NCBI GenBank assembly: GCA_031367895.1
Contig: JANLQP010000093.1
Span: 16,702-80,701, forward strand
Reading direction: 5' to 3'
Length of the DNA: 64,000 bases
Source: Ga0077555 sp031367895
GTDB lineage: Bacteria; Pseudomonadota; Alphaproteobacteria; Rhizobiales; Hyphomicrobiaceae
In this document: piece after piece, positions 1 through 8,087 of the stretch
Layout: each line of letters begins with the position of its first letter
How positions within the stretch are numbered: the first letter of the stretch is position 1
The notes under the pieces: generated by a model
Told to the model about the DNA's origin: nothing
Databases searched by the model: none
What the model saw: the letters and a program-made list of their open reading frames with translations, nothing else
Translations under genes and position numbers: made by a program

Positions 1-640
1 AGGCGAACGTCGGCGGGTCGCCGAACGACTGCCCGAGTGCCTGGCCGAGCGGCGTTCCCTTAGCCTTCAATTTCTTGCCGACGTCGCGGTAGGCATCCCA
101 CGTCTGGGGGAACGAGTTTGCGCCGACCTCGGCGAACCAGGATTTGCGGTAGGCATTGAGCGCGCCGACGATCGCCATCGGCATGGCGACCCACTTGTCG
201 CCGACTTTGCAGTTACCTTCAGAGACGCCGTAGTAGCCGCCCTGCTCCTTGCCGATCGCGTCCGCCACGTCCGACAGATCAGCGAGGCTGTTGTGGTAGA
301 GGTGCGGGTGGTTGTTGAACAGCATGATCAGGTCCGGGCCAGCGCCGGACTGGATGCCCGATGTAATGCGCGGCTGCAGATCGTTGCCGTTCACGGTCTC
401 GAACTTGACCTTGATACCGAGTGCCTTTTCAGCCTCGGGCGCGAGCTTTTCGCGGATCAGCTTGTCGCAGGTCGGAACGAAATCATTCCAGCGCAGCCAG
501 TGCACTTCGGTCACCTGGGCGATGGCGGGCGCCCGGCCACTGGCCAGAATTCCGGCCATGCCGCCAGCTGCGGCGGCGGTCCCAGCCGCGGTCGTTTTCA
601 AGAATTTACGTCGGCTCACTCGGCTCACTCGGCTCGTCAT
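1..640 (-). CDS. Extracellular solute-binding protein, ABC transporter (C-terminus beyond window)
   Basis: The reading frame starts at 640 and runs off the left edge, giving 213 residues. The N-terminus has a twin-arginine signal (SRRKFLK, residues 9-15), then an Ala/Gly-rich hydrophobic stretch ending near APAIAQ, so the protein is probably exported folded by Tat. The mature part (VHWLRWNDFVP, SGAGPDLIMLFNN) is typical of family 1 periplasmic binding proteins for sugars or related solutes. A GGGAGG ribosome site lies 5 bases before the ATG. A 9-base unit repeated in tandem just after the start encodes the SRVSRVSR segment. The ligand cannot be told from this fragment. The permease and ATPase genes should lie to the left, outside the window. 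Confidence 0.85.
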   Translation of the reverse strand, partial: MTSRVSRVSRRKFLKTTAAGTAAAAGGMAGILASGRAPAIAQVTEVHWLRWNDFVPTCDKLIREKLAPEAEKALGIKVKFETVNGNDLQPRITSGIQSGAGPDLIMLFNNHPHLYHNSLADLSDVADAIGKEQGGYYGVSEGNCKVGDKWVAMPMAIVGALNAYRKSWFAEVGANSFPQTWDAYRDVGKKLKAKGTPLGQALGQSFGDPPTFA

Positions 641-847
641 GGCTTCCTCCCTGGAGATGCCTAAGTATCAGGTGGGCATTATTCGCCCTGATTGTGGCGC
701 ATCTTTACGCGGTGGTGACGAGAATACAAGGCTGCCATCACACCGGACCGCGGGCGCGCTACATCGTCAACGAGCGTCAACGAGCGTCGGCGATCGCCGC
801 GTAGCGAACAGTCAGCCAACGGTCAGAACCTTAGGCGGCGCTCGTGC

Positions 848-2308
848 CTAGTTCTTGCCCCAACGCGTCAGGTGCACGAACAGGGCGGTGGCTGCTCCGT
901 AGGACAACATCGCGCAGGCGACCAAAGCTGCCAGATCGGAAAACGTCCCGTTGGTCGCAACCAGCCACAATCCGCCAGCGATCACGACAGCCAGGCGAGC
1001 TGTGCCGGCGAGCACGGGCCCAAGGATCTTGCCCGAGCCTTGCGACGCGAAGTAAAGGCACAGGCCAATGCCATAGGCAGGAAATCCGATTCCGGCAATG
1101 CTGAGATAGGTATTGGCCGCATCCAGCACTGCAGCATCACTCGTGAAAATCCGCCCCCACAGCGCTGGCTGCAACGCGATGATCAGGCCGATAGCACCGA
1201 TCAGACCGCCCGAGAGCAGCGCACCGGTCCAGGCGACACGGCGCGCGCGGGCGATGTTGTTGGCACCGATCGCCATGCCGACCATCGGCACGCAGGCGAC
1301 GCCGATCGCGAAAGCGATGGGCACCAGCAGCAGCTCGAGCCGGACGCCGATGCCGAATCCAGCCAGCGCTTCCGTGCCAAAGGCAGCCGCAAAGCGTGCC
1401 AGAATGATGACGACCAGGATCGACTGGATCGGCGAAAGGCAAGCGACGGCGCCGACCTTGAGGATGTCGCGGAACATCTCGGGCAGCAGCCTCACGCCCT
1501 GCATCGCAAGCCGCAATCGCGCCTGTGGCCGGGTCATCCACCAGACCAGAAACAGTGTGCCGACGCCGTAGGCCGCGACCTGTCCGATGGCGACACCGCG
1601 AATGCCGAGGCGCGGAAACGGCCCGAGCCCAAGCGACAGCACAGCGCCAATAGCAATCTGCAGCAAACCAACGGCGACGATCGTCGCCGACGGCAGGCGC
1701 ATGTTGCCGGTGCCGCGCGCGATCGAGACGAGGGAGTTGAACAGCCAGATCGTGATCGCGCCGCTGAAAAACGCACCGGAATAGGCCACGGCCTGATCGA
1801 GGACGGCGCCGCTGCCACCCAGGGTCCGGTAGAGCGCCGGCCCGAACGCCCACAGCAGGGCGGACAACACAAGACCGACGCTGATGCCGATCGCCAACGC
1901 ATGCATGGCCATCGCCTTGGCACGCGCAGCATCGCCCGAGCCGAGTGCCCGGCTGATGGCCGAGGAAACGCCGCCGCCGATGGCGCCCGAGGACAGCATC
2001 ATCGTCAGCATGATCATCGGGAACACGAGCGCCATGGCGGCGAGCGACTCGGTGCCGAGCAGACCGATGTAACTTGTCTCCGCAATTGCAACCAGGGATT
2101 GCACGCTGAGCGCGATCACATTGGGGATCGCCAGCGCGACGAGCGTCGGCAAGATGCGGCCATTCAGCAGCGGCCTCGACCGGCTTGTCGCTGATATCGC
2201 GGCGTCGTCATCCAAAGCGCAAATCCCTACCAAACCAGGCGCCAAGTGCATGCCGAGACAGAAGGCGGCCGGACCAGTGACATGCATGAGCGTTTGAGCG
2301 CCGAGCAC
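848..2308 (-). CDS. MATE family multidrug/sodium antiporter
   Basis: Inner-membrane exporter of the MATE family, which expels cationic drugs or metabolites using a sodium or proton gradient. The frame encodes up to 486 residues with about twelve hydrophobic segments. The family-typical start of the membrane domain (NGRILPTLVALAIPN) lies near residue 49. The start is uncertain: the GTG at 2308 gives an unusual 45-residue leader. A TTG at 2215 preceded by AGGGA at good spacing would give a 455-residue protein of normal size, and ATGs occur at 2287 and 2251. The gene stands alone between the solute-binding gene and bioY. The substrate is not inferable. Confidence 0.85.
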   Translation of the reverse strand: MLGAQTLMHVTGPAAFCLGMHLAPGLVGICALDDDAAISATSRSRPLLNGRILPTLVALAIPNVIALSVQSLVAIAETSYIGLLGTESLAAMALVFPMIMLTMMLSSGAIGGGVSSAISRALGSGDAARAKAMAMHALAIGISVGLVLSALLWAFGPALYRTLGGSGAVLDQAVAYSGAFFSGAITIWLFNSLVSIARGTGNMRLPSATIVAVGLLQIAIGAVLSLGLGPFPRLGIRGVAIGQVAAYGVGTLFLVWWMTRPQARLRLAMQGVRLLPEMFRDILKVGAVACLSPIQSILVVIILARFAAAFGTEALAGFGIGVRLELLLVPIAFAIGVACVPMVGMAIGANNIARARRVAWTGALLSGGLIGAIGLIIALQPALWGRIFTSDAAVLDAANTYLSIAGIGFPAYGIGLCLYFASQGSGKILGPVLAGTARLAVVIAGGLWLVATNGTFSDLAALVACAMLSYGAATALFVHLTRWGKN

Positions 2309-2547
2309 AGCGACAACGATAGCGACGGTCTGAAATCAAGAAGTGTAGGATAGCAGGAGAATGTTGCCATTCACCTGACGCGACGGCGCGATCTCGCGGA
2401 TCGACCCTCATTTGCGGCCGATGGTTAGGCGCGGATGGCCGAACGACTTGGAATTCCAACGCAGCACTCAAGCGGTCCAAGCCGTCCAGCGCCCGGTGCT
2501 AGCTTGGATCATGTACCAGCTTGGACGTGTCGCTGGTGCCGTTCGTG

Positions 2548-3132
2548 TCATCGCTTTACGAGGTGCCAGACGGCAGGGAGCGCCAGCGCGGCAAGCGCGG
2601 TTTTCACCAGGGTAGCTAAATAGAATGGAGCCACGCCGGCAATCCAGGCCTTTTCCGGCCCGATCAGCGTGGCAAGCCAAGCCCAGCCGCAGATCAGGAT
2701 CACGACGTGACCGAGCATCATCGCCGTGAACATCCAAGGGATCGAGCGGTCCCAACCGCGGGCTGCGAGGCAGCCGATCAACGCAACTCCAGCCATGAAT
2801 CCGACGAGGTAGCCGCCGGTTGGTCCGACCATGTAGGCAAGGCCCAATCCCTTGTCGGGCGTGCCGGCGAAAACGGGCAGTCCAGCGGCTCCTTCGAGCA
2901 AGTAGAGCGCCACTGTTACCAGCCCCAAGCGCCAGCCGAGTGCCGCCCCCAGTGCCAGAACCACCAGCGTCTGCATCGTCATCGGCACCGGCCAGAACGG
3001 CACCTGCACCTTGGCCGATATCCACAACAGCCCGGAACCGGCAATTGCCAACAATGCGCTCCGCATCAGGCTGTGAGCGCTGGCCGGCCAAAGGGCGGTT
3101 GCAATCGTCGGAGTCGGAGAGGTGGCGATCAT
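2548..3132 (-). CDS. bioY: BioY biotin transporter, S component of an ECF transporter
   Basis: Membrane protein that captures biotin for uptake. The frame continues upstream to 3321, but the family-like N-terminus begins at the ATG at 3132 (MIATSPTPT), giving 194 residues. Recognisable BioY segments are the early VPFWPVPMTMQTL, then GAALGWRLG, the glycine-rich GPTGGYLVGF and a late LVKTALAALALPAVWHLV. There are about six membrane segments. No bioM or bioN energising genes are in the window, so BioY works alone or with a distant module. I did not see a BioR-type TTATCTATAA operator upstream. Its divergent neighbour is lspA. Confidence 0.9.
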   Translation of the reverse strand: MIATSPTPTIATALWPASAHSLMRSALLAIAGSGLLWISAKVQVPFWPVPMTMQTLVVLALGAALGWRLGLVTVALYLLEGAAGLPVFAGTPDKGLGLAYMVGPTGGYLVGFMAGVALIGCLAARGWDRSIPWMFTAMMLGHVVILICGWAWLATLIGPEKAWIAGVAPFYLATLVKTALAALALPAVWHLVKR

Positions 3133-3374
3133 CGAGAGTTGCCTTGCGTTGGCTTGTTCAATGGATTGACTGACCGCAGTCGTGCCACGCGCGCGGCATA
3201 CTGGCAATCGGGGAATGCTGTTTCGTGCGACCCTGCTCCCCCGGCCGAACGATTGCGATCGATCACACATGTTGAAAATCCAGGCCTCGAACTTTGCCGG
3301 GATTTGTCTCCGCCGCGGCATGGGGCAACGCCACGCACTTGCTCCAATCGGGCTGTGCGACTAGAGGAATGACC
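3133..3374. promoter_or_regulatory. Divergent intergenic region between bioY and lspA
   Basis: About 240 bases separate the start of bioY on the minus strand from the start of lspA on the plus strand, so promoters for both must lie here. Frames extending both genes into this stretch have no family similarity and look like chance read-through. No clear operator palindrome was recognised. Confidence 0.4.
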
Positions 3375-3890
3375 ATGAGCACCGACCAAATGTCCGCGTT
3401 CTTCTGGGGGCCCTTCTCGCGCATATGCGCCTGGACGGCTGTGCTTTCGTTCGTCGTCGATCAGGCTCACAAGTGGTGGATGCTAGCCGTCTACCAGATA
3501 AAGACACGTGGCCGCGTGCCGGTTACACCGTTCATGGATTTCGTTTATGTGCTGAACACGGGCGTCAGCTTCGGTACGTTCACCTGGGTCGGACCGTTGC
3601 TGCTGCTGGCTTTTGCGCTCCTGACCGCAATAGGTCTCTGGGTCTGGCTGGCGCGCTCAGGTACGGGGCCGCTGATGGCGATCAGTCTCGGCCTCGTCAT
3701 CGGCGGTGCGCTGGCCAACGGCCTCGACCGCATCCTGCACGGGGGCGTTGTCGATTACGTATCCCTGCATGCATTCGACTACTACTGGTACGTGTTCAAC
3801 ATCGCTGACGCGGCGATAGTTGCAGGGGTCATAGGCCTCTTGTATGATTCGTATCTGACGAGTCGAAATGACGCCTCAAATGCGGCGTAA
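3375..3890 (+). CDS. lspA: Lipoprotein signal peptidase (signal peptidase II)
   Basis: Inner-membrane aspartic protease that cleaves the signal peptide of prolipoproteins after lipid attachment. The 171-residue product has four membrane segments and the family signatures: NTGVSFG, the catalytic-Asp block GGALANGLDRI followed by GGVVDYV, and the second catalytic Asp in FNIADAAI. The chosen ATG at 3375 has GAGGA six bases upstream; the ATG at 3369 abuts that site and is less likely. The next genes are a lipoprotein, which is a potential substrate, and two M16 peptidases, a common alphaproteobacterial order. Confidence 0.95.
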   Translation: MSTDQMSAFFWGPFSRICAWTAVLSFVVDQAHKWWMLAVYQIKTRGRVPVTPFMDFVYVLNTGVSFGTFTWVGPLLLLAFALLTAIGLWVWLARSGTGPLMAISLGLVIGGALANGLDRILHGGVVDYVSLHAFDYYWYVFNIADAAIVAGVIGLLYDSYLTSRNDASNAA

Positions 3891-3984
3891 TGCGACTAAG
3901 ACGCTCCGATCCGGACCTCGAGAAGCCGGACGGACGGGGCTGCAGAATTGACCATTGAATAGACCATTGGCTCGGGACGCACAG

Positions 3985-4473
3985 ATGGCCATCGCACTGA
4001 TGCAGAACGGAAATCGTGTTCGTGGCGTGGTCAGCGTCTTCGTACTTGCGGCAGCCTTGACCGGTTGTGGCGCGGGGGGCTTCGACGGTATCGAGGTCAA
4101 TAGCAAGCTTCTGGACTCGGTCGGCCTGACGTCGGATGCGTTCAAGAAAACCGAGGCGAAGACGCAGCCGCGTGCCCCCCTTGTTCTGCCACCGGACGCC
4201 AGCAGATTGCCTGAGCCCGGCGCGGCGCCGCAGGCCGTTCCAGTTGCCCTGGCAGCGGGCGATTCGGCGTGGCCGCTTGACCCAGAGAAGAAAAAATTGA
4301 ACGACGCAGAGTCCAAGAAGCTCGCGCTGGAAAAGTATTGCAAGGATGGCAACTGGAAACAGCAGGCCACCAAGGACGAGGTTGCTGCTGCCGAGGCAGC
4401 TGCAAAGAATGGCACGTGCGGCAATTCGCTGTTTGGCGTGATTACAGGCGCGATCACCGGCAACAAGGAGTGA
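3985..4473 (+). CDS. BamF-like (DUF3035-type) outer-membrane lipoprotein
   Basis: A 162-residue predicted lipoprotein. The signal sequence ends in the lipobox LTGC (Cys near residue 28), so the protein should be lipidated and reach the outer membrane. The segment APLVLPPDASRLPEP matches the hallmark proline-rich block of DUF3035/BamF, an accessory subunit of the Bam outer-membrane assembly machine in alphaproteobacteria. The position between lspA and the M16 peptidases is also the usual place of that gene. The C-terminal part has a Cys pair (EKYCKDGNW, NGTCGN). The start is uncertain: a TTG at 3955 and ATGs at 3985 and 4000 are in frame, and 3985 has GGGAC at reasonable spacing. Family assignment is by motif and context only. 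Confidence 0.65.
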   Translation: MAIALMQNGNRVRGVVSVFVLAAALTGCGAGGFDGIEVNSKLLDSVGLTSDAFKKTEAKTQPRAPLVLPPDASRLPEPGAAPQAVPVALAAGDSAWPLDPEKKKLNDAESKKLALEKYCKDGNWKQQATKDEVAAAEAAAKNGTCGNSLFGVITGAITGNKE

Positions 4474-4714
4474 TTTCGCGCATGCTGCTCAAGCGCAGCC
4501 GCCGATTTGCGCGAACGTTAAATCATTGTCATTTGACATTGCGCGGCAGCCACCCGAAGTGTCGGGCGCCTGCCGCGCCGCGTTTTCGGTCTGGCCCCCG
4601 TCTCAATCAACTGTCGGCTTCATGACCACCGTCACAGTTGCAACGCCATTGCTGTCCAGTGTCGGCGGCGATAACCACGTCCCGTGTCTCTCCCCCTCGC
4701 AGGAACTGCCCACC

Positions 4715-6112
4715 ATGCTGACCAGGGCTTGCCGACGTCTCCCAACCCTCATCGCGGCGATCATCATGCTGTCACTTTCCTTGCACGTCCGTCAGGCCGC
4801 GGCGCAAACTCGCGCGGCCGAGTTTTCGCTCAAAAATGGATTGCGTATTATCGTGGTGCCCGACAATCGTGCGCCCGTCGTGACGCACATGGTCTGGTAC
4901 CGCGTCGGCGCCGCGGATGAGCCGCCGGGTGTCTCCGGCATCGCCCACTTCCTCGAGCATTTGATGTTCAAATCCACCGAGAAGATCGCCAACGGCGAGT
5001 TCTCGAAGATCGTGTCGCGCCTCGGCGGGCAGGACAACGCCTTCACCGGCCACGACGTCACCGCCTACTATCAGCGCGTCGCCAAGGATCGTCTGCGCAC
5101 TGTCATGGAAATGGAGGCGGACCGCATGGTCAACCTCAAGCTCGACGAAAAGGAAGTGTTGACCGAGCGCAACGTCATCCTCGAGGAGCGCCGGTCACGC
5201 ACCGAGAACAGCCCGTCGGCAATTCTCGACGAACAGATGAGCGCGGCGCTTTATCTGGCGCATCCGTACCGCCTCCCGGTGATCGGTTGGGAGCACGAGA
5301 TGGCAAAGCTCTCGCGCGAGGATGCGCTGCGGTTCTACAAGCGCTATTACGCGCCGAACAATGCCATCTTGGTTGTTACCGGCGACGTCGTGCCAGCCGA
5401 GGTGCGCGACATGGCCGAGCAGATCTATGGCGTTATTCCGGCGAACCCGAACGTCGTCGTGCATCCGCGTCCCCAGGAGCCGCCGCACCGGGCACCACGC
5501 CGAGTCGATCTCATGGATCAGCGTGCCGGCAAGCCGTCGTGGAACCGCCAGTACTTGGCCCCAAGCTATCTGACTGCCGAGCCAGGAGAGGCCGAGGCGC
5601 TCGACCTGCTGATGAAAATCGCGACCTCCGGCGCAACGAGCCGCCTCTACAAGCGCCTTGTCGTCGAGGATCGTCTCGCCTCCAGCGCCGGCGGGTGGTA
5701 CTCGGGCGCTGCTCGCGACAGCGGCAAGATCGCGATCTATGCGGTGCCGGCTGACGGCGTTACGCTGGACAAGCTCGAAGCTGGAGTCGATGCCGTGCTG
5801 GCCGACATTAGGGCCAAGGGCCTGACCGAGCCGGAACTCGAGCGCGCCAAGAAGACCTATCTCGCGGAGTACGTCTACGAGAGCGACAACCAGGCGTCGC
5901 TGGCGCGCCGTTACGGCTGGTCGTTGACAGTTGGCCGCTCAGTGAAGGACATCGAGGACTGGCCCGATCGCATCGGCAAAGTCTCGCTCGCCGACGTGCA
6001 GAAGGTGGCGAAGAAGTATCTGGACGTCCGGCACGCAGTTACCGGCACGCTGGTTCCGGGAACGCCCGACGCCGAGCCTGCCGCCAAGCCCGCCGCTCCC
6101 AACCGTTCTTGA
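4715..6112 (+). CDS. M16 family zinc metallopeptidase, catalytic subunit
   Basis: Periplasmic protease of the pitrilysin/processing-peptidase type, 465 residues. A signal peptide (TLIAAIIMLSLSL, cleavage after AAAQ) precedes the first M16 domain. The inverted zinc motif HFLEH is at residues 78-82, and the third zinc ligand is in VILEE near residue 158. The middle and C-terminal parts form the second, non-catalytic M16 domain. The ATG at 4715 has AGGAA upstream; the frame's upstream extension to 4526 is unlikely to be translated. The gene lies 12 bases before a second M16 gene that lacks the zinc motif, which suggests an active/inactive heterodimer. Confidence 0.9.
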   Translation: MLTRACRRLPTLIAAIIMLSLSLHVRQAAAQTRAAEFSLKNGLRIIVVPDNRAPVVTHMVWYRVGAADEPPGVSGIAHFLEHLMFKSTEKIANGEFSKIVSRLGGQDNAFTGHDVTAYYQRVAKDRLRTVMEMEADRMVNLKLDEKEVLTERNVILEERRSRTENSPSAILDEQMSAALYLAHPYRLPVIGWEHEMAKLSREDALRFYKRYYAPNNAILVVTGDVVPAEVRDMAEQIYGVIPANPNVVVHPRPQEPPHRAPRRVDLMDQRAGKPSWNRQYLAPSYLTAEPGEAEALDLLMKIATSGATSRLYKRLVVEDRLASSAGGWYSGAARDSGKIAIYAVPADGVTLDKLEAGVDAVLADIRAKGLTEPELERAKKTYLAEYVYESDNQASLARRYGWSLTVGRSVKDIEDWPDRIGKVSLADVQKVAKKYLDVRHAVTGTLVPGTPDAEPAAKPAAPNRS

Positions 6113-6124
6113 GGATTGCCACAC

Positions 6125-7939
6125 ATGTCAGATCCTCGTTCGTCTGATCCCCGCCCGCCGCGCGAGCGCGACAACCCGGCACGCGGTTTCCGCGAATTCG
6201 GGCTCGTGGCTGCTGCGGTTGCCGTGTTGCTCGCCGGCGTTGCCGTTTGGCGCCCCTGGTCGAAACCGGATACGGTTGCAGTCAAGGCACCGGAGGTCGT
6301 GAAGACTGTGACGGCCGCAAGCCCGACGACGGCGCCCGCTTCCGATGCGAAGGCGGCCGTAAAGCCGGCTGAATTAAAGGCTGCTGAAGTGACGGCGCCT
6401 GAAGTCAAGGTGCCTGAAGTCAAGGCATCTGAAGTCAAAGCATCTGAAGTCAAAGCTGGCGAAATCAAGCAGGCAACCGCGGCAACGCCGCTGGCTGCCG
6501 TCCCGGCACCGGCTACACCAACACTTTCTGCACCAGCCCCGGCGGCGAAAACGGCCGAGGCACCCGCCAAACAACCAGAACCAGCGCCGCAGCCGACGCC
6601 ATTGGCGCCGGCTATCACTCCGTCCACGGCGCCGACAGCGGCACCTGCAACAACGGCCGCAGCCAAGACCGAGGCCCGCACCAGCATGAAGATCCAGCAC
6701 GTCAAGAGCCCCGGCGGCATCGAAGCCTGGCTGGTCGAAGAGCACAGCGTACCGCTGCTGGCGCTGCGCTTCGTCTTTGATGGCGGCAATACGCAGGACC
6801 CGGCGAGCAAGGAGGGCGTCGCCAACTTCATGACGGCGATGCTCGACGAAGGTGCTGGCGACTTCGACCACACACGTTTCCAAGAGCGCATGGAGGAACT
6901 GGCGTTCCGCATGAGCTTCGAAGACGCGCGCGACGCGTTCTACGGCAACTTCGAGACGCTCTCCGCCAACCGTGACGCGTCACTCGACATGCTGCGACTG
7001 GCCATCACCAAGCCGCGCTTCGAAAGCGAAGCCGTCGATCGGATCAGGAAGCAACTGCTGGCTAGCCTCGCTTTCGCAGCTAAGAGCCCGGACAAGGTGG
7101 CCGGCAGGGCCTGGAGCGCCACAGCGTTTGCGGGTCACCCCTACGGCCGCCCAGCCGACGGCACGCCACAAAGCGTCGCCGCCATCACGCGCGACGATCT
7201 CGAAACCTATCGCCAGAAGAACTTCGCGCGCGACACGCTGCGTGTCGTTGCCGTCGGCGACATCAATGCGATTGAGCTTGGCGCCATCCTCGACCGCGTG
7301 TTCGGAGATCTGCCGGCGAAGGCCGAGCTTGCTCCGGTTGCGACCGTAGAGCCGTCCGCGAAGGAGAAGCTCAACGTCATCGAAATGGATGTGCCGCAAT
7401 CGGTGGTGCAGTTCGGCATGGCGGGTTTGGCGCGGAAGGACAAGGATTTCCTCCCCGGTTTCATCCTGAACCAGATCCTCGGCGGCGGCGGTTTCGCGTC
7501 GCGGCTGACCGAGGAGGTGCGCGAGAAGCGCGGCCTCGCCTACTCCGTTTACAGCTACCTGCAGCCTTACAAGCACGCGGCGATCTTCGGCGGCGGCGTC
7601 GCCACCAAGAACGAGGAGGTCGGGCAATCGCTCGACGTCATCCGCGCGGAACTGAAGCGCATGGCGGACGATGGTCCGACGGCGGCCGAGTTCGCCAACG
7701 CCAAGAGCTACCTGACAGGTTCGTTCGCGCTGCGCTTCGACAGCAACTCGAAGATCGCCAGCCAGTTGCTGTGGATGCTGCAGGAGGAGATGGGCATCGA
7801 CTATGTCGAGAAGCGCAATGCGCTGGTCGAGGCAGTGACGCTCGATGACGTGAAGCGTGTGGCGAAGCGCTTGCTGAAGTCGGACGATCTCATCATCACG
7901 GTCGTCGGCAAACCGAAGGGCCTCGGCCAGAAGAGCTGA
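6125..7939 (+). CDS. M16 family peptidase-like protein without zinc motif, membrane anchored
   Basis: A 604-residue partner of the preceding M16 peptidase. It begins with a short cytoplasmic tail and one membrane segment (LVAAAVAVLLAGVAV, near residue 35). A low-complexity Ala/Pro/Lys/Glu linker follows to about residue 180, including six 5-residue units of EVKAS type. Two M16 domains then fill the rest. Where HxxEH should be it has NFMTAML, so it cannot bind zinc in the usual way. The C-terminal domain retains the R/Y substrate-binding element (KRGLAYSVYS) found in non-catalytic M16 partners. The ATG at 6125 is preferred over the TTG at 6116 because TGAGGA lies 9 bases before it. Confidence 0.88.
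   Translation: MSDPRSSDPRPPRERDNPARGFREFGLVAAAVAVLLAGVAVWRPWSKPDTVAVKAPEVVKTVTAASPTTAPASDAKAAVKPAELKAAEVTAPEVKVPEVKASEVKASEVKAGEIKQATAATPLAAVPAPATPTLSAPAPAAKTAEAPAKQPEPAPQPTPLAPAITPSTAPTAAPATTAAAKTEARTSMKIQHVKSPGGIEAWLVEEHSVPLLALRFVFDGGNTQDPASKEGVANFMTAMLDEGAGDFDHTRFQERMEELAFRMSFEDARDAFYGNFETLSANRDASLDMLRLAITKPRFESEAVDRIRKQLLASLAFAAKSPDKVAGRAWSATAFAGHPYGRPADGTPQSVAAITRDDLETYRQKNFARDTLRVVAVGDINAIELGAILDRVFGDLPAKAELAPVATVEPSAKEKLNVIEMDVPQSVVQFGMAGLARKDKDFLPGFILNQILGGGGFASRLTEEVREKRGLAYSVYSYLQPYKHAAIFGGGVATKNEEVGQSLDVIRAELKRMADDGPTAAEFANAKSYLTGSFALRFDSNSKIASQLLWMLQEEMGIDYVEKRNALVEAVTLDDVKRVAKRLLKSDDLIITVVGKPKGLGQKS
6386..6475 (+). repeat. Six tandem 15-bp units inside the M16-like gene
   Basis: Six consecutive 15-base units beginning GAAGT(C/G)A start at 6386, 6401, 6416, 6431, 6446 and 6461. 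They encode EVTAP, EVKVP, EVKAS, EVKAS, EVKAG and EIKQA. They lie in the linker between the membrane anchor and the first M16 domain. Because the unit is a multiple of three, copy-number change would alter linker length without breaking the frame. Confidence 0.9.
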
Positions 7940-7974
7940 GGTTGGTTGCTTGCGCATCCAGCGCGGTTTCATTG

Positions 7975-8065
7975 GCGCCTTCGGATGCCCACTTGCGCAT
8001 CCGGCGCGTGGTGTCTGGCTTCAGGCTGACACCTTGAGAACTGTCTCGGTGCCAGGTTGAAGCCA
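7975..8065. repeat. Intergenic palindromic repeat, family A copy 1
   Basis: The gap between the M16 pair and pgi holds a compound repeat. Its first part (7975-8010, starting GCGCCTTCGGATGCCCACTT) occurs again, inverted and with one base missing, at 47715-47749. The second part (8010-8033) has arms GGTGTC and GACACC. A third hairpin (about 8049-8072) has arms GGTGCC and GGCACC. The same two first modules occur in the same order at the 47.7 kb copy. This is the layout of a dispersed intergenic repeat rather than a gene-specific site. It may also act as a transcription terminator for the M16 genes. Confidence 0.8.
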
Positions 8066-8087
8066 GGCACCGCATCGGGGCGGAACG

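Noticed and set aside
872..2194. Long plus-strand frame (440 codons) opposite the MATE gene
   Set aside because: Composition is Arg/Gln/His-rich without family character. It is the antisense shadow of a high-GC membrane-protein gene.
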